Origin: Candidatus Nealsoniibacteriota bacterium
GTDB lineage: Bacteria > Patescibacteriota > Minisyncoccia > Minisyncoccales > GWA2-38-27
Assembly: GCA_030616085.1 (NCBI GenBank)
Contig: JAUWYA010000005.1
Location: 1-39,703, forward strand
Direction: 5' to 3'
DNA: 39,703 nt
The translations under genes were made by a program, and so were the position numbers. The notes below the pieces were generated by a model. The model worked only from the letters and a program-made list of their open reading frames with translations. It ran no database searches and was not told the DNA's origin. Every line of letters starts with the position of its first letter. Position 1 is the stretch's first letter. Positions 1 through 7,783 of this stretch are shown here, in pieces.

Positions 1-4
1 TGTT

Positions 5-964
5 TTAGGTACACACTTTTGTCGGTTTAGTTAATTGATAATCTTTTGTAAATTCGTTGGGTGATTTTCCATTCAACCCGCAATGTTTTAAATTGTTGTA
101 GTACATATTCCATAATCTTACACGGTATCTTAAGTGTTCAACGTTAATGAAGGATTCTTTTGAATAAAGTCTCTGTTGATCACTCCCGTGACTTCTCTCA
201 ACCGTTCCATTTTGAGCAGGCTTCCCTTTATCTATCAAGTAATGAGTAATATCTATCTTGGCACAGAATTTATCAAGAGGATGAAGCCTAGGATTCATCG
301 GGTCAGATGATTTAAGATAACCGGTATATCTATTGGTAAAGACGCTGTGATTATCCGTCTTAATGGCTTTAATCTGAAAAGGAGCTCTTCTGATTACTTC
401 TTTAAGGAATTCGATAGAATGATAGTTAGATTGTTCTTCATATATCTCTAGATGTCTCCATCTTCCTGATACATCAGCTGCTGTAAATTGAAAATATCTC
501 TTGTTTTCAATCTTTCCTGGCACATATTTGACATCTATCTCAACTAATTCACCAGGGCTTAATTGAGCTTTGATGTATTTGTATTTTATCCTTCTAATCC
601 TGTATTTTCTAACTAATCTCTCTTTCTTCAATATCTTTCCAACTGTTCTTTCGTGTATATTAATATCTTCGTCTTCTAAATCCCACTTAATCTTTAAAGC
701 GCATTCTCCTTTTTCTTCTCTTAATTCCCTTATCCTTTCTTTAATCCTGATAGGTGTTTCTTTAGGATTAGTCTTAGGTCTTGTAGACTTAGGCTCTAAG
801 CCTAGTTCTCCATACTTCTTGTAAGCAGCTGCCCATCTCTCTAAGCTTCTTTTACTATAGGTGCATAGCTTAGCTGCATCTTTTAATTTAACCTCTTTAT
901 TGTAGATAGGCAATACCCATCTTAATCTTTCTTCTTTTACATTTTTAGGCATAGGTATACACAT
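5..964 (-). mobile_element. IS481-like DDE transposase (HTH + rve integrase core), complete copy
   Basis: 319-aa ORF with N-terminal HTH and DDE-type motifs VEIDVKYV, KTDNHSVF, NGTVERSHGSDQQ; the start of an identical ORF recurs inverted at 39632. Confidence 0.9.
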
Positions 965-965
965 A

Positions 966-990
966 TACCAGGATTATACTAATCCTGATA
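966..990. repeat. Palindrome immediately upstream of left transposase copy
   Basis: TACCAGGATTA-TAC-TAATCCTGATA; one mismatch in 11-bp arms. Confidence 0.85.
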
Positions 991-1027
991 AAAACCGCCA
1001 TATGTCTCTGCACATTACCTTTTGCTA

Positions 1028-1055
1028 TTGACAAATTATATCAGCATGCTATTAT
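1028..1055 (+). promoter_or_regulatory. Sigma70-type promoter for small membrane ORF
   Basis: TTGACA-16-TATTAT preceded by TGC; a TATAAT also occurs at 1053. Confidence 0.6.
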
Positions 1056-1110
1056 AATATCAGAAAATCAAGATAATTACAATCTAACTGTTCTTTCAAA
1101 GGAGAATAAA

Positions 1111-1311
1111 ATGAAAGGGATACTTTTAATTCTATTTCTAATTTCTATGGGGTTAACTGCTATTTGTCTAACGACAAATATAGATGAAACAGTTGGCTCC
1201 ACATTAAGCCTCAACCTGCTAAGCGGTTTTGTATGTTTTTCAACTTTCCTTTTCTTCAGCCTGATTATAGCGATAGTCGAGGAGAAAATAAACAAAAAAT
1301 CAGATTTTTAG
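1111..1311 (+). CDS. Small two-TM hypothetical membrane protein
   Basis: 66-aa ORF, AAAGGAG ribosome binding site, two hydrophobic segments, promoter upstream, terminator downstream. Confidence 0.6.
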   Translation: MKGILLILFLISMGLTAICLTTNIDETVGSTLSLNLLSGFVCFSTFLFFSLIIAIVEEKINKKSDF

Positions 1312-1340
1312 AAGTAGGAAACAGAAAGATCCAGCCCTCT

Positions 1341-1370
1341 AAAGTACTTGCTCAAGCAGGTACTTTTTTA
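1341..1370 (+). terminator. Rho-independent terminator
   Basis: AAGTACTTGCT-CA-AGCAGGTACTT followed by T-run. Confidence 0.7.
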
Positions 1371-1390
1371 TTTCAGAATTATACTCTAAC

Positions 1391-1451
1391 AATCTCCTCA
1401 AACCTTATAATCGGTATACTAGGTTTTACGACCCTCTTTGTGTAAAGTGTG
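1391..1451. repeat. 61-bp direct repeat R1 (second copy of rpmG 3' end)
   Basis: Matches 2194..2254 with one mismatch; includes codons for HTLHKEGRKT*. Confidence 0.9.
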
Positions 1452-1610
1452 TTGTAAATGACTATACTAGAAACAGATATTATTTCCATATCTTACGGAA
1501 TTACAACATCTAATACTACAACGCCAGTTTATTCAATTATTTACTATTTTTTCTCTTTCGTCAAGCCAACGCAATATATACGTTATCGTTTTTATTATAA
1601 GAACATAATA

Positions 1611-1638
1611 AAAAAGCCTGCTATAAACAACAGGCCTT
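1611..1638 (-). terminator. Rho-independent terminator for the 132-aa ORF
   Basis: AGGCCTG...CAGGCTTTTTT on minus strand. Confidence 0.65.
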
Positions 1639-1657
1639 GGATCACATCGATCCTTTT

Positions 1658-2056
1658 TCACCATCCAAATATCTCTTTGTTGCGATCATCAAATTTCTGA
1701 ACCATGTATTGAACAATATCTTTCGGCGGTTTCTTTTTGATTTTTTTCCTACGTTGAAGAAACCATGGAATAATCTTATTGAAACTTTTTTGCCGAGACG
1801 GACCAACTTCATCACGAATATGATGAACAAGTTGGCAAATGCCAATAATGGTATGAACAGAAACTCCTTCGCGGTCAATTCGGCCACACTCCATTTGACG
1901 GAAAACTTTCTCTGCTTCTTCCAAAAACGCTTTTCCATCTTTGATTTCTTTGAGAGCCGCGAACGCTGATCCGAGTCTTTGCATTGCTTCGTCTGGATGG
2001 ATCTCTTTCGGCTGATCTTTTTCAGCCATTGCCTTTAAATCCTCAAAACTCATCAT
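1658..2056 (-). CDS. Hypothetical protein, 132 aa
   Basis: ORF with GGAAAGGA upstream, own promoter (TTGACT-17-TATAAT, minus strand, about 2120-2150) and terminator. Confidence 0.7.
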   Translation of the reverse strand: MMSFEDLKAMAEKDQPKEIHPDEAMQRLGSAFAALKEIKDGKAFLEEAEKVFRQMECGRIDREGVSVHTIIGICQLVHHIRDEVGPSRQKSFNKIIPWFLQRRKKIKKKPPKDIVQYMVQKFDDRNKEIFGW

Positions 2057-2158
2057 CGGTTATCCTTTCCAAGAAATCCGTTGACAATATAAACACCACA
2101 TAAAGTGTACGATAATTTAATTATACATTATTCCTTAGAAAAAGTCAAGCCCGAAAAC

Positions 2159-2182
2159 AAAAAACAGCTAAAAAGCTGCTTT
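2159..2182 (-). terminator. Putative terminator downstream of rpmG
   Basis: CAGC-TTTTTA-GCTG-TTTTTT on minus strand. Confidence 0.55.
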
Positions 2183-2193
2183 TATACCTTAAT

Positions 2194-2254
2194 AATCTCT
2201 TCAAACCTTATAATCGGTATACTAGGTTTTACGACCCTCTTTGTGTAAAGTGTG
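2194..2254. repeat. 61-bp direct repeat R2 (native rpmG 3' end)
   Basis: Matches 1391..1451 with one mismatch. Confidence 0.9.
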
Positions 2255-2389
2255 CTTTCTGCACCACTTGCAGAATTTTTTCAATTCTAATTTCTCCTCA
2301 ACCATCATCTTGGGTTTATTCGTAAAATAATTTATTCTTTTGCAAACGCTGCATTGAAGTTTTATAAATGGTTTTTTCTTTTTTGCCAT
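2222..2389 (-). CDS. rpmG: 50S ribosomal protein L33
   Basis: MAKKKKPFIKLQCSVCKRINYFTNKPKM...FCKWCRKHTLHKEGRKT; paired CxxC motifs; the longer ORF start overlaps tRNA-Thr. Confidence 0.85.
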   Translation of the reverse strand: MAKKKKPFIKLQCSVCKRINYFTNKPKMMVEEKLELKKFCKWCRKHTLHKEGRKT

Positions 2390-2412
2390 AATTTTATTTT
2401 CTTTATCTTTTG

Positions 2413-2484
2413 AGCCGGAGGGGAGAATTGAACTCCCGGCCTTTTTCTTACCAAGAAAACGTTCTGCCACTGAACTACTCCGGC
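2413..2484 (-). tRNA. tRNA-Thr(GGT)
   Basis: Cloverleaf GCCGGAG...CTCCGGC, anticodon loop TTGGTAA, T-loop TTCAATT. Confidence 0.95.
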
Positions 2485-2488
2485 AAAA

Positions 2489-3082
2489 CTAATTATAGAT
2501 TTTTTTAATTTCTCCTAAAATTTGCTCTTTTAGTTTTTTATTGGTAAATGATATTGTCAGAACCCCGTATTCGCTTTTCTTTCTATAAGTTCCCTTGCCC
2601 TGCGGTGGTATGATAGTTATTTTCCCGAGTTGTTTTCTCTTAATTTCAAGGTGCTTTTTCCAAAAACTTACTGCTTTTGATTCTTTAATGTCGTTAAATA
2701 AAATTAACCCGTAGCAAAATTTCTCTTCTTTAGCTCGATATATCTTTCTTAAAAATTCTCTAAATTTTTTAATTAAAAATGGATCTGTATTCCCTAAACG
2801 AACCGATGTATTATAGGGACTTTTGTCTCCTTCTCCCCAATAAATACCAAGTCCCAATGCTTTAAGTTCACTTTCTTTTCTACTAAGCTTTGTTTTTATT
2901 TTAAATGGATCACCATTAGGATTTCGTTTTATATAAGTAGCTTCGCTTCTAGATCTTCTCGGAATATTATAATTAATCATCCAGTAAGTAACCGGATGAT
3001 AATTCCATCCTGTTTTATCAGAAATTTCTTTCATTGATAAGCCACTTCTATATAATCTTTCTAATTTATTTTTAGGTAGCAT
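2489..3082 (-). CDS. HTH + LAGLIDADG-like putative homing endonuclease
   Basis: HTH-like N-terminus (LSMKEISDKTGWNYHPVTYWM) and LAGLIDADG-like motif LKALGLGIYWGEGDKSP...RLGNTDP; start taken at MLPKNK because the longer ORF runs through tRNA-Tyr. Confidence 0.7.
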   Translation of the reverse strand: MLPKNKLERLYRSGLSMKEISDKTGWNYHPVTYWMINYNIPRRSRSEATYIKRNPNGDPFKIKTKLSRKESELKALGLGIYWGEGDKSPYNTSVRLGNTDPFLIKKFREFLRKIYRAKEEKFCYGLILFNDIKESKAVSFWKKHLEIKRKQLGKITIIPPQGKGTYRKKSEYGVLTISFTNKKLKEQILGEIKKIYN

Positions 3083-3083
3083 G

Positions 3084-3165
3084 TGGGTGCGGCAGGAATT
3101 GCACCTGCGAAGCCCTAAGGCGCCTCTTTTACAGAGAGGTGGAATAGCTACTCTCCCACGCACCC
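3084..3165 (-). tRNA. tRNA-Tyr(GTA), class II
   Basis: GGGTGCG...CGCACCC acceptor, loop CTGTAAA, 14-nt variable arm, T-loop TGCAATT. Confidence 0.95.
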
Positions 3166-3198
3166 TTTAATTATTTAATCATTCTACCACAAAAATAG

Positions 3199-3852
3199 CT
3201 ATTTTTCAATGGTCTTAGAATGTTTTTTTCTCCATTCCTCTATTTTTTTATGATTTCCAGAGATTAAAACTTTTGGAACACGCCATTTGTTAAATATTTC
3301 TGGTCTTGTATATTGAGCGTATTCAATAAATCCTTTTTCTTTAGTTATTCTCTCTTTTAACAGTTCCTTTTTACCCAAAACTCCAGGAATTAATCTTGAT
3401 ACTGATTCAACAACTATCATAGCTGGCAATTCTCCGCCCATTAAATCATAATCCCCTATTGATAATTCAATATCAGCAATATTTTTAGCCACTCTTTCAT
3501 CAACTCCTTCGTATCTGCCGCAGATTAAAATGATCTGATCCAACTTGCTAAACTGATAAGCCATTTTCTGATTAAACTTCTTACCCCGAGGAGTAAACAA
3601 AACAACTTTAGTTTTTTTCTTCTTTTTTAAATCTTTCACAGCTTTAAAGATTGGCTCAATCTTCATTACCATGCCAAGTCCTCCGCCAAAGGGCTTATCA
3701 TCAACTGTCTTATGCTTACCAGAAGTCCAGTCTCTTAAATTATGAATATTGACTTTTATGAGCTTCTTTCTCTGCCCACGATTAATTAAACTCTCTGAGA
3801 AATAAGAATTGAAAATCTCTGGGAAAATTGTAATAATATCAAATTTAAGCAT
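3199..3852 (-). CDS. trmD: tRNA (guanine37-N1)-methyltransferase
   Basis: MLKFDIITIFPEIF..., DKPFGGGLGMVMK, ICGRYEGVDERV, SIGDYDLMGGELPAM. Confidence 0.97.
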   Translation of the reverse strand: MLKFDIITIFPEIFNSYFSESLINRGQRKKLIKVNIHNLRDWTSGKHKTVDDKPFGGGLGMVMKIEPIFKAVKDLKKKKKTKVVLFTPRGKKFNQKMAYQFSKLDQIILICGRYEGVDERVAKNIADIELSIGDYDLMGGELPAMIVVESVSRLIPGVLGKKELLKERITKEKGFIEYAQYTRPEIFNKWRVPKVLISGNHKKIEEWRKKHSKTIEK

Positions 3853-3917
3853 AGAAAAGAAAACAGCCCTACGATTATAGTAGCACTGTTCTCCTAAATA
3901 GTAAACGCTAATGCGTG

Positions 3918-4235
3918 TTACAGTTTCAAATCCTCCAATCCTTCGGTTGGAGCTTTCTTATCTTGAGAAGGTACTCTGCCACCTTCTGGCTCTTCAATCT
4001 TTAAGTTCACTCTGGCTTGATTCTTCAAACCAACAATTCGAACTAAAGACCTGATAGACCTGGCAGTTGCACCGGCTCGACCAATAATTTGACCCATGTC
4101 TTCAGGATTTACTTTCAAAGAAAGTAAAACTCCCATTTCGTCAACTTTTCTGTCAACTTTAACATCTTCTGGGTGGTCAACCAATGCTTTAATAATGTAC
4201 TCAAGAAACTCCTGATCATTAGTTACTTTTGCCAT
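3918..4235 (-). CDS. khpA: KH-domain RNA-binding protein
   Basis: KH motif MGQIIGRAGATARSIRSLV; next to trmD. Confidence 0.85.
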   Translation of the reverse strand: MAKVTNDQEFLEYIIKALVDHPEDVKVDRKVDEMGVLLSLKVNPEDMGQIIGRAGATARSIRSLVRIVGLKNQARVNLKIEEPEGGRVPSQDKKAPTEGLEDLKL

Positions 4236-4362
4236 AAATCATTCGAGTTAATTTTCTTAATATTCTTAACAGTAGCCCGACCTTTTCTGTTAAAACAATC
4301 GCAACAAGCTACTATTTTCAATTATACTCTTTTAAAATAGTATGTCAAGTTTCTAAAAAATA

Positions 4363-4399
4363 AAAAGGGGGCATATCTTGAAATTTAGATATACCCTTT
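4363..4399 (-). terminator. Rho-independent terminator
   Basis: GGGTATATCT...AGATATGCCCCCTTTTT on minus strand. Confidence 0.7.
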
Positions 4400-4796
4400 A
4401 ATTTAGCTTTAAGTAAGGTTCTACAAAATGAGCCCAGTAGGTGCAATCATCTGCTAAAGTTTCGATTATTGGTGTAATTAAATCATGTTTATCTCCATCG
4501 TAAATTGTATTTATCTCCGGCCTAACTATCAAAACACCATCCTCTCTAACTATAGCTGCATGCAACAATATCCTAAAGATCATCTCAAAATTAAATCCTG
4601 GGTGACGGACGGGGAAATTTTCTCTTGTAAATTGTAAAGCTTTTTCTTCAGCTCCTTGGTCACCATCGTGTCCCCCAAAAATCCAACCCCATAAACAACA
4701 AAAAGTTAAAAAACCATTGTAGAGATCTATGACGACTTCATGAAATCCTTCGGTGCCCCACTTATTAATATTTCCCTGATTTATCTTCTCTTTCAT
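4398..4796 (-). CDS. Hypothetical protein (start at MKEKINQ)
   Basis: ORF with GAAAGGG upstream of an internal ATG; terminator downstream. Confidence 0.6.
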   Translation of the reverse strand: MKEKINQGNINKWGTEGFHEVVIDLYNGFLTFCCLWGWIFGGHDGDQGAEEKALQFTRENFPVRHPGFNFEMIFRILLHAAIVREDGVLIVRPEINTIYDGDKHDLITPIIETLADDCTYWAHFVEPYLKLN

Positions 4797-4896
4797 ATCA
4801 ATACCCTTTCTCTGCTTTTTCAATTCAAATTTTAAGGTGCGTTCTTACTAAAACGCTAACAGACTATAGAACTTCTCCTATAATACCCACATATTA

Positions 4897-5361
4897 TCAT
4901 AAATCTGTAGATTTGTCAAGAACCGTGGCGTCTTTGGATTCTTCTTCTGACTTCTCCTCTTTGATTTTTTCGTTCTTAGCCTCCTCGGTTTTCGTCTCCT
5001 TGGGTTTGGTTTCTTCTTTTTTCTCTTCTTTAACTTCTTTCTTTTCCTCGGCTTTTACTTTTGGAGCCTCGGATGTCTCTCCCTTCTTTTCTTTTTTCTT
5101 TTTATGGACTGGGGTCTTTTTGCCTTGACAAACTTTTTCTTCAATTAATAGATTATAAACGGAATCTGACGGCTTGGCCCCTTTTGATATCCAATACTTA
5201 ATTCGTTCTGCCTTTAATACTTTTTCTTTAGTTAAAGGATTCCAAAATCCTACTTCTTCCACAAAACGGCCACCCCTTGGAGGCCTTCTTTTGTCAGTAA
5301 CTACAATCTTGTAACAAGGCTGATGTTTTTTACCAATTCTTAGAAAACGAATACAAAGCAT
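4897..5361 (-). CDS. rpsP: 30S ribosomal protein S16 with long K/E-rich C-terminal tail
   Basis: MLCIRFLRIGKKHQPCYKIVVTDKRRPPRGGRFVEEVGFWNPL; tail from about residue 80 is Lys/Glu rich. Confidence 0.93.
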   Translation of the reverse strand: MLCIRFLRIGKKHQPCYKIVVTDKRRPPRGGRFVEEVGFWNPLTKEKVLKAERIKYWISKGAKPSDSVYNLLIEEKVCQGKKTPVHKKKKEKKGETSEAPKVKAEEKKEVKEEKKEETKPKETKTEEAKNEKIKEEKSEEESKDATVLDKSTDL

Positions 5362-5374
5362 AAAATTACATTAA

Positions 5375-6070
5375 TTACCAATTTTTAACTTTTAAGCCCT
5401 TTTTTGCTGCGCCTTCCTCTGCTTCTTGCTTAGAAGAACCCTCTCCTTCTGCCACTAAATCTTTATCAAGAAAAACACCAATTACAAAGTGCTTAGCATG
5501 ATCTGGACCCCATTCTTTCAAAACCTTATAATTCGGTGTAGTTCCTACTCTTTCCTGGGCTTCTTCTTGAAAAACAGATTTAGCATCTCTGAAAAGACCT
5601 TCTTTAATAATATGAGGCAATTCTTTTATTAAGTGTTTTTCAATAAAGTTTTTGCAAGCCTTTAATCCCTGGTCAAGATATAGAGCGCCGATAAAGGCCT
5701 CATGAGTATTAGCTAAAATATATTGACGGGCTTTACCAGTTTCCTTTATCTCTCCCTGAGAAAGCAAAAGGAAATCATTCAAACCTAAATCTTGAGCAGT
5801 TTTCGCCAACATCTTAGCATTTACTAAAGATGCGCGCAAACTGGTTAAATCGCCTTCTGATTTCTTTGGATATTTTTGAAATAAATATTCCGTTACCACC
5901 TGCTCTAATATAGCATCTCCTAAAAATTCCAATCTTTCATTATTGGAAAGTTCAAGCTTAGGATTTTCATTTAAAAAAGACCGATGAACAAATGCCTGAG
6001 CAAGCAAGTCTTTATCTTTAAATTCTATATTTAATTGTTTCTCTAATTTTGAAAAATCTTTTGTAATCAT
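5375..6070 (-). CDS. rnc: Ribonuclease III
   Basis: [14 protein letters not shown] motif and C-terminal dsRBD. Confidence 0.97.
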   Translation of the reverse strand: MITKDFSKLEKQLNIEFKDKDLLAQAFVHRSFLNENPKLELSNNERLEFLGDAILEQVVTEYLFQKYPKKSEGDLTSLRASLVNAKMLAKTAQDLGLNDFLLLSQGEIKETGKARQYILANTHEAFIGALYLDQGLKACKNFIEKHLIKELPHIIKEGLFRDAKSVFQEEAQERVGTTPNYKVLKEWGPDHAKHFVIGVFLDKDLVAEGEGSSKQEAEEGAAKKGLKVKNW

Positions 6071-6492
6071 TTTTCCTCAATTTCTTTATAAACAGTGCCG
6101 AGCACGCCATTAATAAATTTTCCAGAACTTTCTCCGCCAAATGACTTGGCTAATTCAATCGCTTCGTTTATTGCAACTTTTGGCGGAACTTCTTCTTTAT
6201 TTCCGTATAAAAGCTCATAAAGCCCAATTCTCAAAACATTCCTGTCAATAATGGTTATTTGGTCAATAGGCCATTCTGGAGCTGCTTTTTCAATAATTTT
6301 ATCAATATTAGAAATATTAGAAACAACTCCCTTGATAAGCTGCCAGACAAAATCTTTGTCTTGAAGCCCAGGACCAAATTCTTTGATGTTTTTTTCAACA
6401 ATCTTTTCTAAGATATCTGACTTTTTGCCAGAAAAGTCCCATTCATATAAACTTTGCATTGCTATTGAACGTGATAGATGTCTTGATGCCAT
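6067..6492 (-). CDS. nusB: Transcription antitermination factor NusB
   Basis: [20 protein letters not shown]...[25 protein letters not shown]. Confidence 0.95.
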   Translation of the reverse strand: MASRHLSRSIAMQSLYEWDFSGKKSDILEKIVEKNIKEFGPGLQDKDFVWQLIKGVVSNISNIDKIIEKAAPEWPIDQITIIDRNVLRIGLYELLYGNKEEVPPKVAINEAIELAKSFGGESSGKFINGVLGTVYKEIEEK

Positions 6493-6622
6493 AAAAAGTA
6501 AATATCTAAATCCTAATAATTAATGTCAAATAAAATTTCAAAACTCAAATCCCCAATGTTCAATTTTGGTATTTGACATTTGTTATTAAGAATTTTATTA
6601 GAAATTAGAAATTTGTTATTTG

Positions 6623-6907
6623 TCATTTTCGAGAAAGTTCTTCCATACTTAATGACTTATCTTTTTTCTCTTCTCCGCCTTTGGCATCAATTTCTTTTTG
6701 TTTCTTCTTCTTTTCTTTCTTAGTCAGCTTTTTCATAACATCAATAACTTCTTCTCCTTTGTAGAAACCGCAGCTCTGACAAACGTTATGAGGTAAAACC
6801 GGCTTGCCGCATTTTGCGCAAAGCGTTAATTTAGGAGTCTCAAGAAAAATATGCATTCTTCTCTGATTCCTTCTTGATTTTGTCTTTCTCTGTTTTGGAA
6901 CAGCCAT
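6623..6907 (-). CDS. rpmF: 50S ribosomal protein L32 with charged C-terminal tail
   Basis: MAVPKQRKTKSRRNQRRMH...LCAKCGKPVLPHNVCQSCGFYKGEEVI. Confidence 0.95.
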   Translation of the reverse strand: MAVPKQRKTKSRRNQRRMHIFLETPKLTLCAKCGKPVLPHNVCQSCGFYKGEEVIDVMKKLTKKEKKKKQKEIDAKGGEEKKDKSLSMEELSRK

Positions 6908-6964
6908 AATAAATTATCATAGCAGAATAATCAAGATTATGCAATATTGAGATAGAATAAAAAG

Positions 6965-7057
6965 CGAAAAAAACAAGTTTTTCAAATCGTGGGGTTTGGG
7001 CGCGGTGAACTCCAAAGGAGTTCAAAGGGGGAAACGATTTGAAAAATTTCGTTTTCG
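6965..7057. repeat. Structured repeat, copy A (outer stem, conserved G-rich core, apical hairpin)
   Basis: TCGTGGGGTTTGGGCGCGGTGA + GAACTCC-AAA-GGAGTTC hairpin + TCAAAGGGGGAAACGA inside long inverted arms; same core at 29541..29629. Confidence 0.85.
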
Positions 7058-7061
7058 GAGC

Positions 7062-7679
7062 TTAACTCACTTTAAAGCTCTTTCTATGAATTTTACAAAA
7101 ACCACATTGTTTTATTATTTGCCTATGAAGTTTAGTTGGATATCCTTTATGTCTGTCAAAAGCATACTTGGGATATTTCTTATGATATCTTAGCATCATT
7201 CTATCCCTGGTAACCTTAGCCACAATTGAAGCTGCAGCGCAAGAAGAAACTTTTTCATCTGCTTTTATTATTGATTTCTGAGAAACATCTAAATTTATGC
7301 TAAAATTCCCATCAATAAGAAGAAAATCAGCATTTGAACACTTTCTCTCTAAATTCCTTACCGCCCTCCTCATTGCCAACTTTGTTGCTTCAAGAATGTT
7401 AATTCTGTCAATAACCTTTTCTGAAGCTCGTCCTATCCCCCACTCTACGTTTGGATTTTCTTTCAATATTTCATAAATCTCTTCTCGTCTCTTTGGTGTA
7501 AGCTTTTTGGAATCTTTAATTAAAATGGAAGAGAACTGTCCTCTTCCATTCTTAAAACAAACTGCGGCAGCAACTACAGAAGCCGCTAATGGTCCTCTTC
7601 CAACCTCATCAATTCCCACAACTATTTTATATCCCTTTTTCCATAATCTCTTCTCTTCTCTAAAATTAGGGTATTTCAT
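7062..7679 (-). CDS. rnhB: Ribonuclease HII
   Basis: VVGIDEVGRGPLAASVVAAAV; ADEKVSSCAAASIVAKVTRDRMM. Confidence 0.96.
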   Translation of the reverse strand: MKYPNFREEKRLWKKGYKIVVGIDEVGRGPLAASVVAAAVCFKNGRGQFSSILIKDSKKLTPKRREEIYEILKENPNVEWGIGRASEKVIDRINILEATKLAMRRAVRNLERKCSNADFLLIDGNFSINLDVSQKSIIKADEKVSSCAAASIVAKVTRDRMMLRYHKKYPKYAFDRHKGYPTKLHRQIIKQCGFCKIHRKSFKVS

Positions 7680-7699
7680 TCCTCTATTTTACCAAATTA

Positions 7700-7728
7700 T
7701 TGACAAATCCTCAACTCTATGCTAAATT
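7700..7728 (+). promoter_or_regulatory. Promoter 1 of the tandem locus
   Basis: TTGACA-17-TAAATT, followed by leader ACATCTATCGTA...AGAACCTTAA shared with promoters 2 and 3. Confidence 0.75.
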
Positions 7729-7783
7729 ACATCTATCGTAGAAATAGAACCTTAACAACATTTTAATTGGAAGGAAAACAAAG

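Noticed and set aside
570-824. 84-aa + ORF inside the transposase
   Set aside because: Antisense shadow of the transposase coding sequence.
1458-1969. + strand ORFs 1458..1700 and 1637..1969
   Set aside because: Opposite the better-supported 132-aa minus ORF, low-complexity composition and no signals.
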